The position numbers and the translations under genes were made by a program. A model generated the notes under the pieces. It was not told the origin of the DNA, ran no database searches, and saw only the letters and a program-made list of their open reading frames with translations. A stretch of DNA of 44,360 bases from a virus: IMG/VR virus record IMGVR_UViG_3300025655_000008, positions 1 through 44,360 of that record; one strand, given 5' to 3'. Positions 12,301-19,344 of this stretch are shown piece after piece. The first letter of the stretch is position 1. Every line of letters starts with the position of its first letter.

Positions 12301-12469
12301 TAGGCGCAGCCTCCGGCTGCGTGGGAACCGGGGACGGCGTCGAATACGGCACCACGTTGCTAATAGCAAACGGGTCGTCTACAGGTTTTGGCGGCTCAAC
12401 TGGAGTTACCGACGGGCCTTGCGGCTCAGTGCTGGGAGTGAATGGTGCTATCGCAAACTTATCCGTCAT
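3365..12469 (-). CDS. Giant internal virion / polyvalent ejection protein with zincin metallopeptidase motif
   Basis: 3034 aa, about 21% of the genome. The ATG at 12469 overlaps the preceding stop (TAATG) and has GGAG upstream. An in-frame start 33 nt earlier lies inside the upstream gene and is less likely. Seen in order: a Pro-rich disordered N-terminus (1-60); hydrophobic segments near 356-390 and 435-486; a conserved block at 840-970 (WVPTMHD ... SADEVIQVGPLVMAKNV); a block at 1016-1236 ending ILGPKIGNGFFSNLYG; an acetyltransferase-like block at 1503-1673 (LPELYSMHGFRIGG); a zincin with HESGH at 1748-1752; long charged helices at 1950-2400; and a C-terminal block (about 2820-3034) resembling the LPD38 domain of polyvalent proteins. 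Such proteins are packaged and injected with phage DNA, acting in ejection and in early protection of the incoming genome. No RNA polymerase motif was found. Domain names are inferred from memory of the families. Confidence 0.85.
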   Translation of the reverse strand: MTDKFAIAPFTPSTEPQGPSVTPVEPPKPVDDPFAISNVVPYSTPSPVPTQPEAAPKQLGPTIAAARELPHPLTKEVERNLALMDGTPPTNDEENEAVAKLLVQRMGMQPDIDPETGEELKGPPAAAVNLARNMHPEQRRLMLERQDIQHSLKQARQTRLRMAVDAEAAAVLKGVIKPMAASEKAIESLGLQIVPPYADYLRSLPRERVTFGEGAANGTVRGLVRIQMNYFMENAEELLIAAQDADKPILDVISDAFTNEQFGVDIGAGNLAFNVIPRLFERLVSDETSKEKAAQAAEFLKKAMARYKMMGDLQFSDAAQPFMQQMNAISKEGGKLGQVGAFIRALRDNPLSATAFFTEVMAEQAPTIGAALATKRLPAGAVLAPSVSVASAYIQERYTPAVEQLKKEFGIDLTTTEGQQKFINNPEALRRQIDFSSARAMPIAVFAGLSMWTASKSLASSATGNVIAQTPVQAFLGGAGEAGAGLLSLGEIDVVETLVEALAEAHPGQVMADIAIAGQQDVSEARRKKRAEEWLRGNTEVAGHINGIPTESLRTASEVLAEKWKGQGVERVLLSASELMRFDQDDDTDIVATLGLDPEEVKQAAKDGQDVTIDTATFVRHILGKDGFSELLRHTRTDAEEFTPAEAEQFDALEEDVLAKINQEAMDRITRSLGVEEKYLDDFLEDANAIRVEMEQQLQNVGQYSAREIGLFAQLTAQRYMARAIRATKAEGTPVRALDLFLEDGLRVEQGQIVEGAFEQRQRFADDPNEIVAEAARRRVAGEITQEEYDAVVERERPATVYSDEDVRGLRPATEAEMRAALKAGQQERVGKGGQFIGQAVGLRLDIPAYTNHDTWVPTMHDPKGKPIAHEAAAKITEVEFTKPGDPAERKAAKVGTGQTPKAPFAQINGTLQSVDPVALKDEMVAALEDPAWTQVGYDPRRHTFFYERGTRRPVLSADEVIQVGPLVMAKNVTYGDAETFLFQDDFPTMSNTEKAASLEVSFNEAGKTTFPNNRSLKVTLQERVLDAAVQDGIDLSEQTPEVQAHLTRVAVQDALYALKDNANAVGWYDEKVSQALEYVSLIHPELKTDESAKLRFIWGLAVTSNGLKVDKNFQLAEQVYQRSKNTGKFPTDIEAGQAQAAINEGLALYNELIDRWGYADLRRFMTSEFTRGQIEKTSGVKLTGENIDTVLRGSAVLGPKIGNGFFSNLYGYFDALTMDRWLMRTWGRWTGTLIESRPDMVAAKTEELTPLLAAFLADDTTRAAVEGLAGVTVPSEVTAENVADIAGLLGRRIFISKQKRDAFNLIRFTEGNTVVLGDDIRKLANALTKYLDGQVEQPRDGNQRNFIRAVFADALRDLQENHGLQTLTMSDLQALLWYPEKRLYDAAKSKDDADSGYDDDEAPDYANAAAKLAKQKGAKDADIKRIKSARRGASGSGSSAAQQGAGGQFSASQRKRFLARQAITRLRSARSSDAASPRPYRREGGGNRKGFRVLGKPSLYRYKIAARKTVNDLNAGGIQTPPLFEVDGAEFAADFHSRIQQSKKASPFGASVYVYKEHEYAEMRLFMSEDGEAGFALKGDDIVSVFSTGKYDGVVHSMMELAIQAGGRRLDAFDTVLPELYSMHGFRIGGRLAWDEGEAPPDWDKSVFSAFNNGEPDVVFMGLDVDNYDKPADAPGTLFTDYGDALNAQQAAINVPEETTPAFEQGSEGKAPPRGGFTPSDLIPDQDGNPVNLIQIFEKGDTSTFLHESGHFWLEQLKSDAARFGDSFEKDWRTVTKWWQSRSEQVKEEAIRRARKDGDKAAVAALQKMTAAQVRTYIGQGELRGTGATRYLSVAMHEQFARGVEKYFETGEAPSMALLDAFIAFSNFIKSVYRRIRGQRLDVEFSPEVKGVLDRMLASDAEIELAASQYELTALFETAEEAGVSPEKFQEMQAATARAKDRAKGKQLSKHIRDKQRERLEWYQDEAEKLRPDIESTVSQQREYRILYALTQGGEADGSTLPSELLLNRIDRKALVEMMPEGRIVEELPRVDNRAIYEVATKDGNVTSPAVAAGMFGFTSPEEMIDALLELPSFDSAVNSSIEAEMKARHGDMDVDAIGEATASIHSDPVTGVLMSELQALRTTEPAFDAKFLRYYAQKRLAEMPVGQSQPYKFLAAEKRHAKLAGKALKKGDRATAYQHQFQRLVNHELAKQAIRFQEEHRKITKYLRTFQLKRKKWKGIDADYVDNIKNIVNRLDFGSKTSERARLNAELQALNDFIENEQKEGAIIELPQWLREKDAKKNFRDMTVGELREVNDAVKMLEQQGRNKKRAIFGKEQREMRQVVADMRRPLVGESDAITTRLRRAGGKAHALHGAAATVSKVDSVLLKIEQLMEAIDGQPLGAWHQALYQPFADAYAQKQDMMKEVTDAINKRMSALPRKVRKNMGKRVDVGDLGTEKTVFTRSMLIMLALNTGNQSNLDKLIKGYADPDGPNWNINEELIDKALEQLTKEEWELVQEIWDLAEKMWPQVDAIYRAENGRSPDRIEPRPIETPHGTFKGGYFPMMYDASIPGGDGKRSMLEQMTALEMMQSQVGRASVNSSMTKERSDTFYAPVSLEIHKLPHGFQTTTHFITHYKAVQQAKRLMSNKELRGDLERKVGIEYAKMIDNWIAAMAGDNTHLDIADGIVAALGRNTTVAILGLSYTTMMAQTLGLLTTFDRLTADNTYTPGQALVTTGDIAHGIAKVFDPAHRKEVYRLSGEMRHRMQNVDRELRNGMRALEGKKGVRAKAQMMAMMSVAGMQLNTVDFPTWTAAYNRMMRDSGQDVDKSVAYADRVLRLSQSGGGEKDLSAIQRKRGLWKSVTMFYSFFSVLYGILRQVGGEVVEKPNPMTVLRAASRIFVVLTLQELGMALIRGELPDWEPEDEDDESMLAYLGRQTLLSATATVPLARDLIQGAVSDYGYSPTPLSAFGENLIKTFEVMADWMDEEVEWEDSDRVKVLKPIVMSLGIIVGIPAVQPTRFLDGWAAQLDEENNWSYFDLLMGYDEDRAKLRD

Positions 12470-14571
12470 TAGCGCCGCTCCGCCATAAACCGTCGGAGCC
12501 ATTCTTCATAAACCCCCTCATTCGCACGTCTATTGAGGTCGCTCATAACGTGATTAAACCCTGCCAAATCTGGACGTAAATTAGGTTGTGAAGCCTGCGA
12601 CTTTTTGATGATGAACTCAATCACCTCCGGTGAGTACCCGTTAGCTAAAGCAGCGTCCTGCGCATCGGTGTACCCCCGATAAGCGGCGGACCAGCTCTCC
12701 CCTCGCCGAACGGTTAGCCCCGTGGCCCGAAGGTTATCCAGAGTGAGGAGCTTATTCTGGCTATCCAACTTGGAGATGGCGTCCTTGATGGTAGCGTCAT
12801 CCACGCCAAAATACGACTGAAGTATACTTCGGTTTACGCCGCTGTCACTTATCGGGAGTGATCCTATATTAGCGCCGTCTTGCTCGGCTTGGGTCAAAGT
12901 ATATGGCCCCGACTGAGTGACGGACATAAACCCTACGGTTTTTCCCGTATCGTAATCGTCAAGCCGAAGGACGTGCTCAGCCAATATAGGAACAATATCG
13001 GCGTCGGTAACGTCCTTACCTGTTTTTTCAAAAATGTCGGCGCGGACGTTGTTAATAGCTTTTTGCAGCTCCGTATCCACCAGCAGTTTGTTATAGTATT
13101 TGTCATCGGTCTTAAAGCCATAGGACTTGAGTAGGGTGGATACGTTGTATCCCTTAGTGTTTCCGGTGCGGATGTCCAGAACCTTACTGCGATGCTTTTC
13201 GACTTTGTTCAGCACCTCGTTGTAGTCGTCTACATCAAGAACCCGTCGAAGGGTCGCCCGCCCCTCCTCAGTCTCGACCATCTTAGTAAGCTGGTCGGGG
13301 GCGTTTTCGTAGAGCCTGTCGTAGGCTCGTTTTGCAGCAACTACAGAGGCGGCAGCGCCCCCGCTGTCCATGTGAGCCTGTGCGGCTACTGTCTGCGCCC
13401 CAATGTCCGCAGCCTTCCCCGGCAGCCGAAGGACCTGCATAAGTGCCTCGGGACTGGAAGAGGCAACGATGGCCAGTTTTGCGCGAAACTTCGGGTCATT
13501 AGCCGGGACGCCTTGCCCCATCATTCGGCTCAGGTCTTCGGAGGCTACCCGAACCGTTTCTCCGCGCTGTGCCGCCAGCACGCCTGTATAGAGGCGTAGC
13601 TGCTGCAACATATTGCCTTGCTTGATAGGGTCGTCTGCGTACTTCCTATAGATAGTATCGTACATCGTGACGACGTTGTCCTTGCTCTCCACGCGGAGGG
13701 TGTCGAACTCGGCTCGTGAAGCCTGCTCCTGTTCAAACCCAAGGACGGCTGCTTGGTGCTTCCGGCCAGCCTCGGTGCCGTCAAGTATGTCGGCGTGCTC
13801 CTTCATTACGGAGCGGGCGTCCTCGACATACCCCTGCGCTAACAGGTCTCCGATGTATTGATCTAGCAGGATAGCCTGCTGCTGCTTCTTGAGCACCTCA
13901 ACGGCGGCAGGGTCGGTGATGCCGCTCGTCTTGGCCATACCGAAACGCTTGGAGGTTACGACGCTGCTGATACCGTTTAGGGCGTCTTTTAGTTTCTGCC
14001 CCTGCATCTCTGTGCCGATGGCAGCCGTAGCGGCTTCGGTATGGCTGGCGATGGCCGTACCCTGCTCAGTGATATCGGCCTGCTTCTGTGCCTCGATCTG
14101 TAGGCCGTTAAGGGTGATGTTGTGCTCCAGCGACTTAATGCGAGCCATGTCGCGGATCGCCTTGGCACCGTCAGACGTTTGGACCCCATGCTTCTTTAGG
14201 ATCGCCTCGATCCCCCCGTCGGCGATGGCCGTAGCTTTATCCCCCTGATCGACTTGACCGGGGTGGCCCTTTGGCGTCAACGCGTCTAGTCGCTGCTGCC
14301 CAGACAGGGCTTTGAACTTCTGAGTATCAGACGCTAGGTAGGTGTCGATCTCAGCCTCGGCAGCTTTTACGGCGCGGTCGTCCTCGCTAAGTGCCAAAGA
14401 CGTCATCTCGTCGGAGAAGCTGGCCAGCCCCTCCGCCGCCTTGGCGGCGAGCGCCCCCCCGTCTCCGAACGCCTCTTTAGGTGCCTTGAGGTCAGAATAA
14501 GGGGTTCTGATCTCAGCCAGCGGGGCGCTGCCTAGCCCTGTCGATCCCGGTGTGGGTACGCGTGCAACCAT
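12469..14571 (-). CDS. Internal virion protein (T7 gp15-like position)
   Basis: 700 aa, mostly alpha-helical and charged, with no recognised catalytic motif. It lies between the small core protein and the giant ejection protein, the place and size class of T7 gp15-type internal core proteins. It probably forms part of the ejectosome that extends across the host envelope. The ATG at 14571 overlaps the previous stop (TAATG); an upstream in-frame GTG is less likely. Assignment rests on position and composition, not on a recognisable domain. Confidence 0.7.
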   Translation of the reverse strand: MVARVPTPGSTGLGSAPLAEIRTPYSDLKAPKEAFGDGGALAAKAAEGLASFSDEMTSLALSEDDRAVKAAEAEIDTYLASDTQKFKALSGQQRLDALTPKGHPGQVDQGDKATAIADGGIEAILKKHGVQTSDGAKAIRDMARIKSLEHNITLNGLQIEAQKQADITEQGTAIASHTEAATAAIGTEMQGQKLKDALNGISSVVTSKRFGMAKTSGITDPAAVEVLKKQQQAILLDQYIGDLLAQGYVEDARSVMKEHADILDGTEAGRKHQAAVLGFEQEQASRAEFDTLRVESKDNVVTMYDTIYRKYADDPIKQGNMLQQLRLYTGVLAAQRGETVRVASEDLSRMMGQGVPANDPKFRAKLAIVASSSPEALMQVLRLPGKAADIGAQTVAAQAHMDSGGAAASVVAAKRAYDRLYENAPDQLTKMVETEEGRATLRRVLDVDDYNEVLNKVEKHRSKVLDIRTGNTKGYNVSTLLKSYGFKTDDKYYNKLLVDTELQKAINNVRADIFEKTGKDVTDADIVPILAEHVLRLDDYDTGKTVGFMSVTQSGPYTLTQAEQDGANIGSLPISDSGVNRSILQSYFGVDDATIKDAISKLDSQNKLLTLDNLRATGLTVRRGESWSAAYRGYTDAQDAALANGYSPEVIEFIIKKSQASQPNLRPDLAGFNHVMSDLNRRANEGVYEEWLRRFMAERR

Positions 14572-15116
14572 TATGTCGTCCACTTATCTACGGCAGCGAA
14601 CTTACCCGCTACCTTGGGTGCTCCCGCCAACAGGGTTCCAAGCGCGGCCTTGCTGGCGTTACTGTTGTCGGCTTTGAGTTGGAACAGGGACGCCTCCATA
14701 TTAAAGTCATCCTGCTGGATACGGGCCTGTCGAACCGCCCCTGCAGTCTTATCGTCTACCTTGTCCAGATCATGGCGCTCAGCCGCTTTCAAGTCGGCGA
14801 GGAGGCTAACGTTGGTGCTGTTGGGGTCATCGATAAGGAAGCCCTTGGCCCCTTGAATAGCCCGAGCCGCTCCATAGTAACGCGCCGCCCGCTCTCTAAC
14901 CTCGTCGCGGGCTACCTCTCCCTCCTGCTGAATGCGCGTTACGTTCTGCTCTGCGATGGTGGCGTTTCTTAGTGCCATGTCGCGCTGAAATTGCGCTTGC
15001 TGCCGAGCCTGCTGCGCCTGCGTGTAGGCGGAGTAGACGCCAAAGGCGAGAGAGGTGACGGCACCGATACCAGCCCACGCGGCTGCGGTAAGACCTAAGA
15101 ATACAGGGGCTACCAT
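14571..15116 (-). CDS. Internal virion core protein (T7 gp14-like)
   Basis: 181 aa. The N-terminus carries a hydrophobic helix (VFLGLTAAAWAGIGAVTSL), followed by a long Gln/Ala/Arg-rich coiled coil (residues 30-75). This is the usual layout of small podovirus core proteins that insert into the outer membrane on ejection. It overlaps the start of the next gene by TAATG and itself begins at the stop of the nozzle-like gene, so it is translationally coupled on both sides. Confidence 0.78.
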   Translation of the reverse strand: MVAPVFLGLTAAAWAGIGAVTSLAFGVYSAYTQAQQARQQAQFQRDMALRNATIAEQNVTRIQQEGEVARDEVRERAARYYGAARAIQGAKGFLIDDPNSTNVSLLADLKAAERHDLDKVDDKTAGAVRQARIQQDDFNMEASLFQLKADNSNASKAALGTLLAGAPKVAGKFAAVDKWTT

Positions 15117-17914
15117 TAGTTACCTCCCACGATTGCGTCGGGGATCAGGGACAGGATCGTCAGCGGCAGAGGGTCGCGTTGCTGGATCACGTACTTACCA
15201 TCCTTGTTCCAGTCCGGCGGCAGGGTGACATCCTTGTCCCCTGTAAACAGAGCTGGCGGCTGTCCGTAGTTCGCGGGCAGCCCAAATTTAGCTTCGCGCA
15301 TCCTATCACGACTTACGCCCGCCCAGAAGCCCAGAGATCTGTTCAAGCGAACAGTAAGGCGGCTGACCTTCTTGGCCTTGCCTTGAATAGTCTCCTTGGC
15401 CCCTTCGGCGTCGAGGCGAAGGGTCTCCATATCAGCGGTATATAGCAGGCCGGTATGCACCCGGCTGGCGGCAGTGTCGAGGGTTAAGGTGCCGCCGGAT
15501 ACCGTCTTATCCTTGAATACGTAGCCATTAGCCAGCCCACCGACGTCTGTGCGCCCTTCGAGGTGCCAAAGGTTGGGGATCGTCGTCGTGGCTTTGCGAA
15601 CCTGTCCGCCATTGTAATAGACGCCGAAGGCCGTACCGTCCACGTTACTGCCCTCGTTCTGTACCTCGAACGTCGTCGGGGTGACATTGGCGACGGTGTA
15701 CCCGGTGCCGTTCAAGTCGGTGTCTAGGCTGTAACCTTGCGCCGCGTCAGTATCGGTGACATTGAGGGCGTTGATGTCCACCGTGTCGCCGTTGCTGAAC
15801 CCGTGGGCGCTGCTGGTGGTGACAACAACAGGATCGGCATTGGTGAACCCAGTGATGGTGAAGGGGCTGTCCAGGGTAACACCAGCGTCCACAAAGAATG
15901 CGTCTTGGATGTCGTCATCGAAATCGCGTTCGTGCATCCGCTCAATGTACTTGACGGTGCGCCCACCGACGACGCGCTCCACGATGAAGTAGGCGGCGTC
16001 CTTATCGTCTTCGCGAACGCTGGCAATATCCTTGAAGTCGCCCTTCGTCGTGTGCCGGGACCACGCATAAATCTCCTGCTCCCGCAAATACGTCTGGGCC
16101 AAGGCGACACCGTCATTGCGGATCGCCCAGATCAGGGAGTAGGGGGCCGGGGCGAAGTCCCACGCAGCCAGTGTGTAATCATCGAACAAATGTCGGGCTA
16201 AAATTGAAATATCATTACCCGAGTAAGCGTCCGTCTCGAATTTGTACCCGAGATCGCGAACCGTATTACCCGGCTGCAAGAATATGGCGATGTCGCCAGC
16301 CACAAGCGGCTTGAGCTGCTCAGCTCCGTAGTATGACTGCGGGGTAATCTGGATGCCGGACGGCGTGATGACGTCGTCTACCCCCGCGATGATCCACTCG
16401 CCGCCCGACGTGATGACAATCAGGTCTGTTAAGGGGATGAAATGCCTGATTTCATTAACCCGAAGGGCGGCGATGGTAGCGGTGATGGCGTCATCATCGC
16501 GAGCAGGGGAGGACGTCGCAAAATTGTAGAAGTTCCCGGTCTGGGTCATCCATATACGTTGGCGGTTGTTGGTCGAGTTGCCAAACAGACGGCGCTGCTG
16601 GAAGTACCCGGAGGTGCCTGGGTAGTTATACGTACCAAGGAACGGGTTTTTCGCCTTCGGAGGCGTGTCCGTCGTGTCTGGATCGATGTTTTCGTCGGTG
16701 AAGGCGAGCAACTCACTCTTACCGATAAAACCGTACAAGCCGTTGTCGCGTCGGTATATGTTGTAGCTTTCGGCGTTAGCAACCTCAGACCAAGAGATTT
16801 GGTTGTCGCGGGTGGTGTTGGAATTGGTCACTTCGACGAAGGTCAGGTTGCTGCTACCGCCAGAGCTGTAGGCGGTGTAGCCCGTGCTGTCCACATTGTC
16901 GCCGTTGACGTCTTCCAGCTCGAAAGTATTCGTTGTCGTTGCGCCGACCTTAAACTGCCTGCCATTCACCTCGGTCATACCTACGACGCTCGTGATGTAA
17001 ATGTCATCGCCATCACTGTAGGGATGGCTGGCTATGGTCACGACCGCTGGGTCCGCTTGGGTGATACCTGTAATGGTCTGGGTCGTGTTGTTCAGTCCGG
17101 CGAGGCTCTCCTCAGCAGTGTCCCTATTGACTGCCGTTACAATATAGCGATCCGTCTCGGTGCCTGTGGTGTTGACGGTGACCTGGACCCCAGTCGGCTG
17201 CGTCTGCTGGGGCTGAAATACGATGGAGGAGAGTGTCCAGGCATCGTTGCCCGTGCGGGTCAACTCACGCGGCTCATAGGATGGGTGGCAAAGCGTCATC
17301 ACGTCTGCGGATTGAACATAGTCTATTTCGCGAAGGTCAGCCGTCACGTATGGCGTGGAGATCTCGTATATCTTGTATGACGTGCCGCCGGATGACCATG
17401 CGGTGTAGGCCGAGCTATCAACATCCGTCCCACTCTTGTCCTGCACCTCGAAGGTCGTGCCAGTCACGTTTGCCACCAAGAGCTGTCGGCCATTAAGTTC
17501 ATCCATACCTACGATGCCGGTGGTGAAGATTTCATCGCCGTTGCTGTATCCGTGTGCGCCGCTTGTTGTTACGACGGCGGGGTCGGCCTGAGTGATGCCC
17601 GTGATTGTCGCTGCGGTAGCGCTCTCGACGACGAGGCCGCCATCTACGACGACCCGCATATACTGATTACCAAACTCAAGGACGTAGGTCTCGTCGGTGT
17701 TGAACTCAAAAGGGATCAGGCGCGTGTCAACGGAGCTGTCCTTAACTTCTCCGACGAACTCAAGACCAGGGCGGTTGGATAACCCACCGGATGTCCGCAC
17801 ATAAAAGTTCTCCGCCTTAGCGACGGAGGATTTATATTTGGCTAAATCGACACGAGCGCCAACAGCTTCGGAAACTTCCCCCCCTGCAAAGCTCGGCTGG
17901 ATTAGTTTGACCAT
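15116..17914 (-). CDS. Tail nozzle-like / tail tubular protein B-type protein with three FCCH-like repeats
   Basis: 932 aa. The N-terminus (IQPSFAGGEVSEAVGARVDLAKY ...) is characteristic of large podovirus tail proteins found directly after the gp11-like adaptor. Three copies of an 80-residue module (about 101-178, 278-355 and 681-765) each start ITGxTxADPxVVTT, continue with H(G/P)(Y/F)SxGD and end in FEVQ/FELE ... SSGG. They resemble the FCCH domain first named in E1 enzymes and seen in phage tail proteins. The first two copies are close paralogs and the third is more diverged and slightly longer. The protein probably builds the distal tail tube; the inserted modules may decorate it. Starts at TAATG with the upstream stop. 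Confidence 0.85.
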   Translation of the reverse strand: MVKLIQPSFAGGEVSEAVGARVDLAKYKSSVAKAENFYVRTSGGLSNRPGLEFVGEVKDSSVDTRLIPFEFNTDETYVLEFGNQYMRVVVDGGLVVESATAATITGITQADPAVVTTSGAHGYSNGDEIFTTGIVGMDELNGRQLLVANVTGTTFEVQDKSGTDVDSSAYTAWSSGGTSYKIYEISTPYVTADLREIDYVQSADVMTLCHPSYEPRELTRTGNDAWTLSSIVFQPQQTQPTGVQVTVNTTGTETDRYIVTAVNRDTAEESLAGLNNTTQTITGITQADPAVVTIASHPYSDGDDIYITSVVGMTEVNGRQFKVGATTTNTFELEDVNGDNVDSTGYTAYSSGGSSNLTFVEVTNSNTTRDNQISWSEVANAESYNIYRRDNGLYGFIGKSELLAFTDENIDPDTTDTPPKAKNPFLGTYNYPGTSGYFQQRRLFGNSTNNRQRIWMTQTGNFYNFATSSPARDDDAITATIAALRVNEIRHFIPLTDLIVITSGGEWIIAGVDDVITPSGIQITPQSYYGAEQLKPLVAGDIAIFLQPGNTVRDLGYKFETDAYSGNDISILARHLFDDYTLAAWDFAPAPYSLIWAIRNDGVALAQTYLREQEIYAWSRHTTKGDFKDIASVREDDKDAAYFIVERVVGGRTVKYIERMHERDFDDDIQDAFFVDAGVTLDSPFTITGFTNADPVVVTTSSAHGFSNGDTVDINALNVTDTDAAQGYSLDTDLNGTGYTVANVTPTTFEVQNEGSNVDGTAFGVYYNGGQVRKATTTIPNLWHLEGRTDVGGLANGYVFKDKTVSGGTLTLDTAASRVHTGLLYTADMETLRLDAEGAKETIQGKAKKVSRLTVRLNRSLGFWAGVSRDRMREAKFGLPANYGQPPALFTGDKDVTLPPDWNKDGKYVIQQRDPLPLTILSLIPDAIVGGN

Positions 17915-18507
17915 TAAGCCCTCGCGTCAATCCATGACGCCTCGGGAGCGTCCTGTGTTTCGCCCTCAGAGCTATCCGTATCGGAAGCGTGGCCAACGGC
18001 GCGGATAACCTCCTGGCCAAGGGAGCTTTTAATATCGAGGCTCCCGGTCAAAGCCATCGCCATCCGCTCTGCGAGGAGGAACGAGAAGGCCATCGTGAAC
18101 TCTGGGTCAAACCGAGTAGGGTCTGAAACATCCGCCGTGTAGAAAAACTCCGCTGTCTGCTCGTCTGTCAGCAGCACCTTGGTGTCATCTTCCAGCAGAG
18201 CTACCTCATAAGCCAGGATCGGATCAGTGCGGTCGGCGGTGTTGGTAATACCGCGAACCTTCAACGCGTCAGATGGATACTGGTAGGCGTAGTCCCACTG
18301 CCCCGGCACGGTGACGCTCAGCGTAGCGGGGCTGGTGTACTTCTTGGCAAAGCGCCACGGATAGCGCCGCAGGAGTTCCTTGCGCGTATCATCGTATATC
18401 AGATTGGCCTGCTCCGCCTCCACCGTCTCTTCGGTGATGTCGGCGATGTCATACCTGTCTCCGATGTGCTGGAGAGCCAGCTTTACAATTTGAACCTGCG
18501 ACGCCAT
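17914..18507 (-). CDS. Tail tubular protein A-like head-tail adaptor (T7 gp11 family)
   Basis: 197 aa, the normal size for T7 gp11-type adaptors. The N-terminal pattern (IVKLALQHIGD ... EEQANLIYDDTRKELLRRYPWRFAKKY) is diagnostic: a helical protein that joins portal to nozzle. A good RBS (AAGGAGC) precedes ATG 18507. It lies between a small unknown gene and the nozzle gene, as in other podoviruses. Confidence 0.92.
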   Translation of the reverse strand: MASQVQIVKLALQHIGDRYDIADITEETVEAEQANLIYDDTRKELLRRYPWRFAKKYTSPATLSVTVPGQWDYAYQYPSDALKVRGITNTADRTDPILAYEVALLEDDTKVLLTDEQTAEFFYTADVSDPTRFDPEFTMAFSFLLAERMAMALTGSLDIKSSLGQEVIRAVGHASDTDSSEGETQDAPEASWIDARA

Positions 18508-18518
18508 CCGTTAGCTCC

Positions 18519-18797
18519 TTAGCTGGCCCTTTTCTTCGCGGGGGCGTTCCGCTTCGGGCCTGCGCTGTTTCGCTTGGTGACTTCCTTACCCCCGACCTTG
18601 TCTTTGTTGATACCCGAAGTGATCAGGCCGTCGAAGTTCTTAGACGTCACGTTGTCCATTTCCGTGGGGCTATCGATTTCCTCGGACCCGCTGGGGAGCT
18701 TGAAGTCGTCGGGGATGTCCGTATAGACCCGGTCTTTTGAAAAGAACCCATACTCATTGTGATATGCGTTCTCGTGAAATCTTACTGTCTTAGGCAT
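18519..18797 (-). CDS. Hypothetical small structural-module protein
   Basis: 92 aa from the second in-frame ATG (18797), chosen because GAGGAG sits 9 nt upstream of it, whereas an ATG at 18806 abuts the RBS. Acidic in the middle with a Lys/Arg-rich C-terminus (PKRNAPAKKRAS). No family recognised. Its place between cement protein and tail adaptor suggests a minor virion or assembly role. It is separated from the cement gene by a strong GC hairpin. Confidence 0.7.
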   Translation of the reverse strand: MPKTVRFHENAYHNEYGFFSKDRVYTDIPDDFKLPSGSEEIDSPTEMDNVTSKNFDGLITSGINKDKVGGKEVTKRNSAGPKRNAPAKKRAS

Positions 18798-18828
18798 TGT
18801 GTGCATCTCCTCTACACGATGAGAGTTA

Positions 18829-18850
18829 GGGGGCCGCAGACGCGGCCCCC
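18829..18850 (-). terminator. GC-rich perfect hairpin between cement protein and next gene
   Basis: On the minus strand GGGGGCCGC pairs with GCGGCCCCC around a 4-nt loop, 8 nt after the cement-protein stop. What follows (TAACTCTCATC) is only weakly T-rich. It is more likely a partial terminator or mRNA-stabilising/attenuating element that keeps capsid expression higher than tail expression. Confidence 0.55.
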
Positions 18851-18857
18851 GTCACCC

Positions 18858-19316
18858 TTAGTTGGTTGCGTCAGCCGGAGCAGTCCAGCCAATCGGATCG
18901 AGCGTCAAGAACGCGTTGATCGCGCCACCCGTTACGGCAGCGGTCTCAGTGTTCTGGATGATGCCCAGATACCGCTCATACGGCACCAGATCGCCGGACG
19001 GCAGCGGCAAGACATACGTCTTACCAGCAGTCCACGAACCAGTGTCGAGAAGCGGCGTTTCCGCGTGAACCGACGCAGTTGCGACGGTCATAGCGGCGGC
19101 GGCATCAGAGGCAAGTTTGAAGCTGACCTGCGAAGTGCCGCCAGTGGTGAAGGCAGTCGTGACTTGGATTACCAAGTACATCGGTTTGCCATTACCCAAG
19201 TCCTGCACCGTGCCGGAACCCAAGTCGTACTGATCGCCCAAAAGGTCGAGGCCAGTACCCGTGGTGTCCAGAGCGGTTGCGTCGCAGAACTCGGCAAGTT
19301 CATCGAGAATAGCCAT
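18858..19316 (-). CDS. Capsid cement / decoration protein, Bbp16-like
   Basis: 152 aa, beta-rich (YLVIQVTTAF, SQVSFKLASD, YLGIIQNTETA). Size, sequence style and position directly downstream of the major capsid gene match the Bbp16 family, the cement protein that stabilises the BPP-1 capsid. It starts at 19316 with an upstream AGGAG. Highly expressed capsid genes are expected here; the hairpin after the gene fits that. Confidence 0.82.
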   Translation of the reverse strand: MAILDELAEFCDATALDTTGTGLDLLGDQYDLGSGTVQDLGNGKPMYLVIQVTTAFTTGGTSQVSFKLASDAAAAMTVATASVHAETPLLDTGSWTAGKTYVLPLPSGDLVPYERYLGIIQNTETAAVTGGAINAFLTLDPIGWTAPADATN

Positions 19317-19344
19317 GTTAGCTTACTCCTGTCTGTTCGCTGTC

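Noticed and set aside
3365-12469. N4-type virion RNA polymerase
   Set aside because: Size and position suggested it, but no T7-like RNA polymerase catalytic motifs were found and early genes have sigma-70 promoters.
16442-17380. 312-aa plus-strand open frame
   Set aside because: Antisense to the nozzle-like gene; no RBS or promoter and no recognisable domain.
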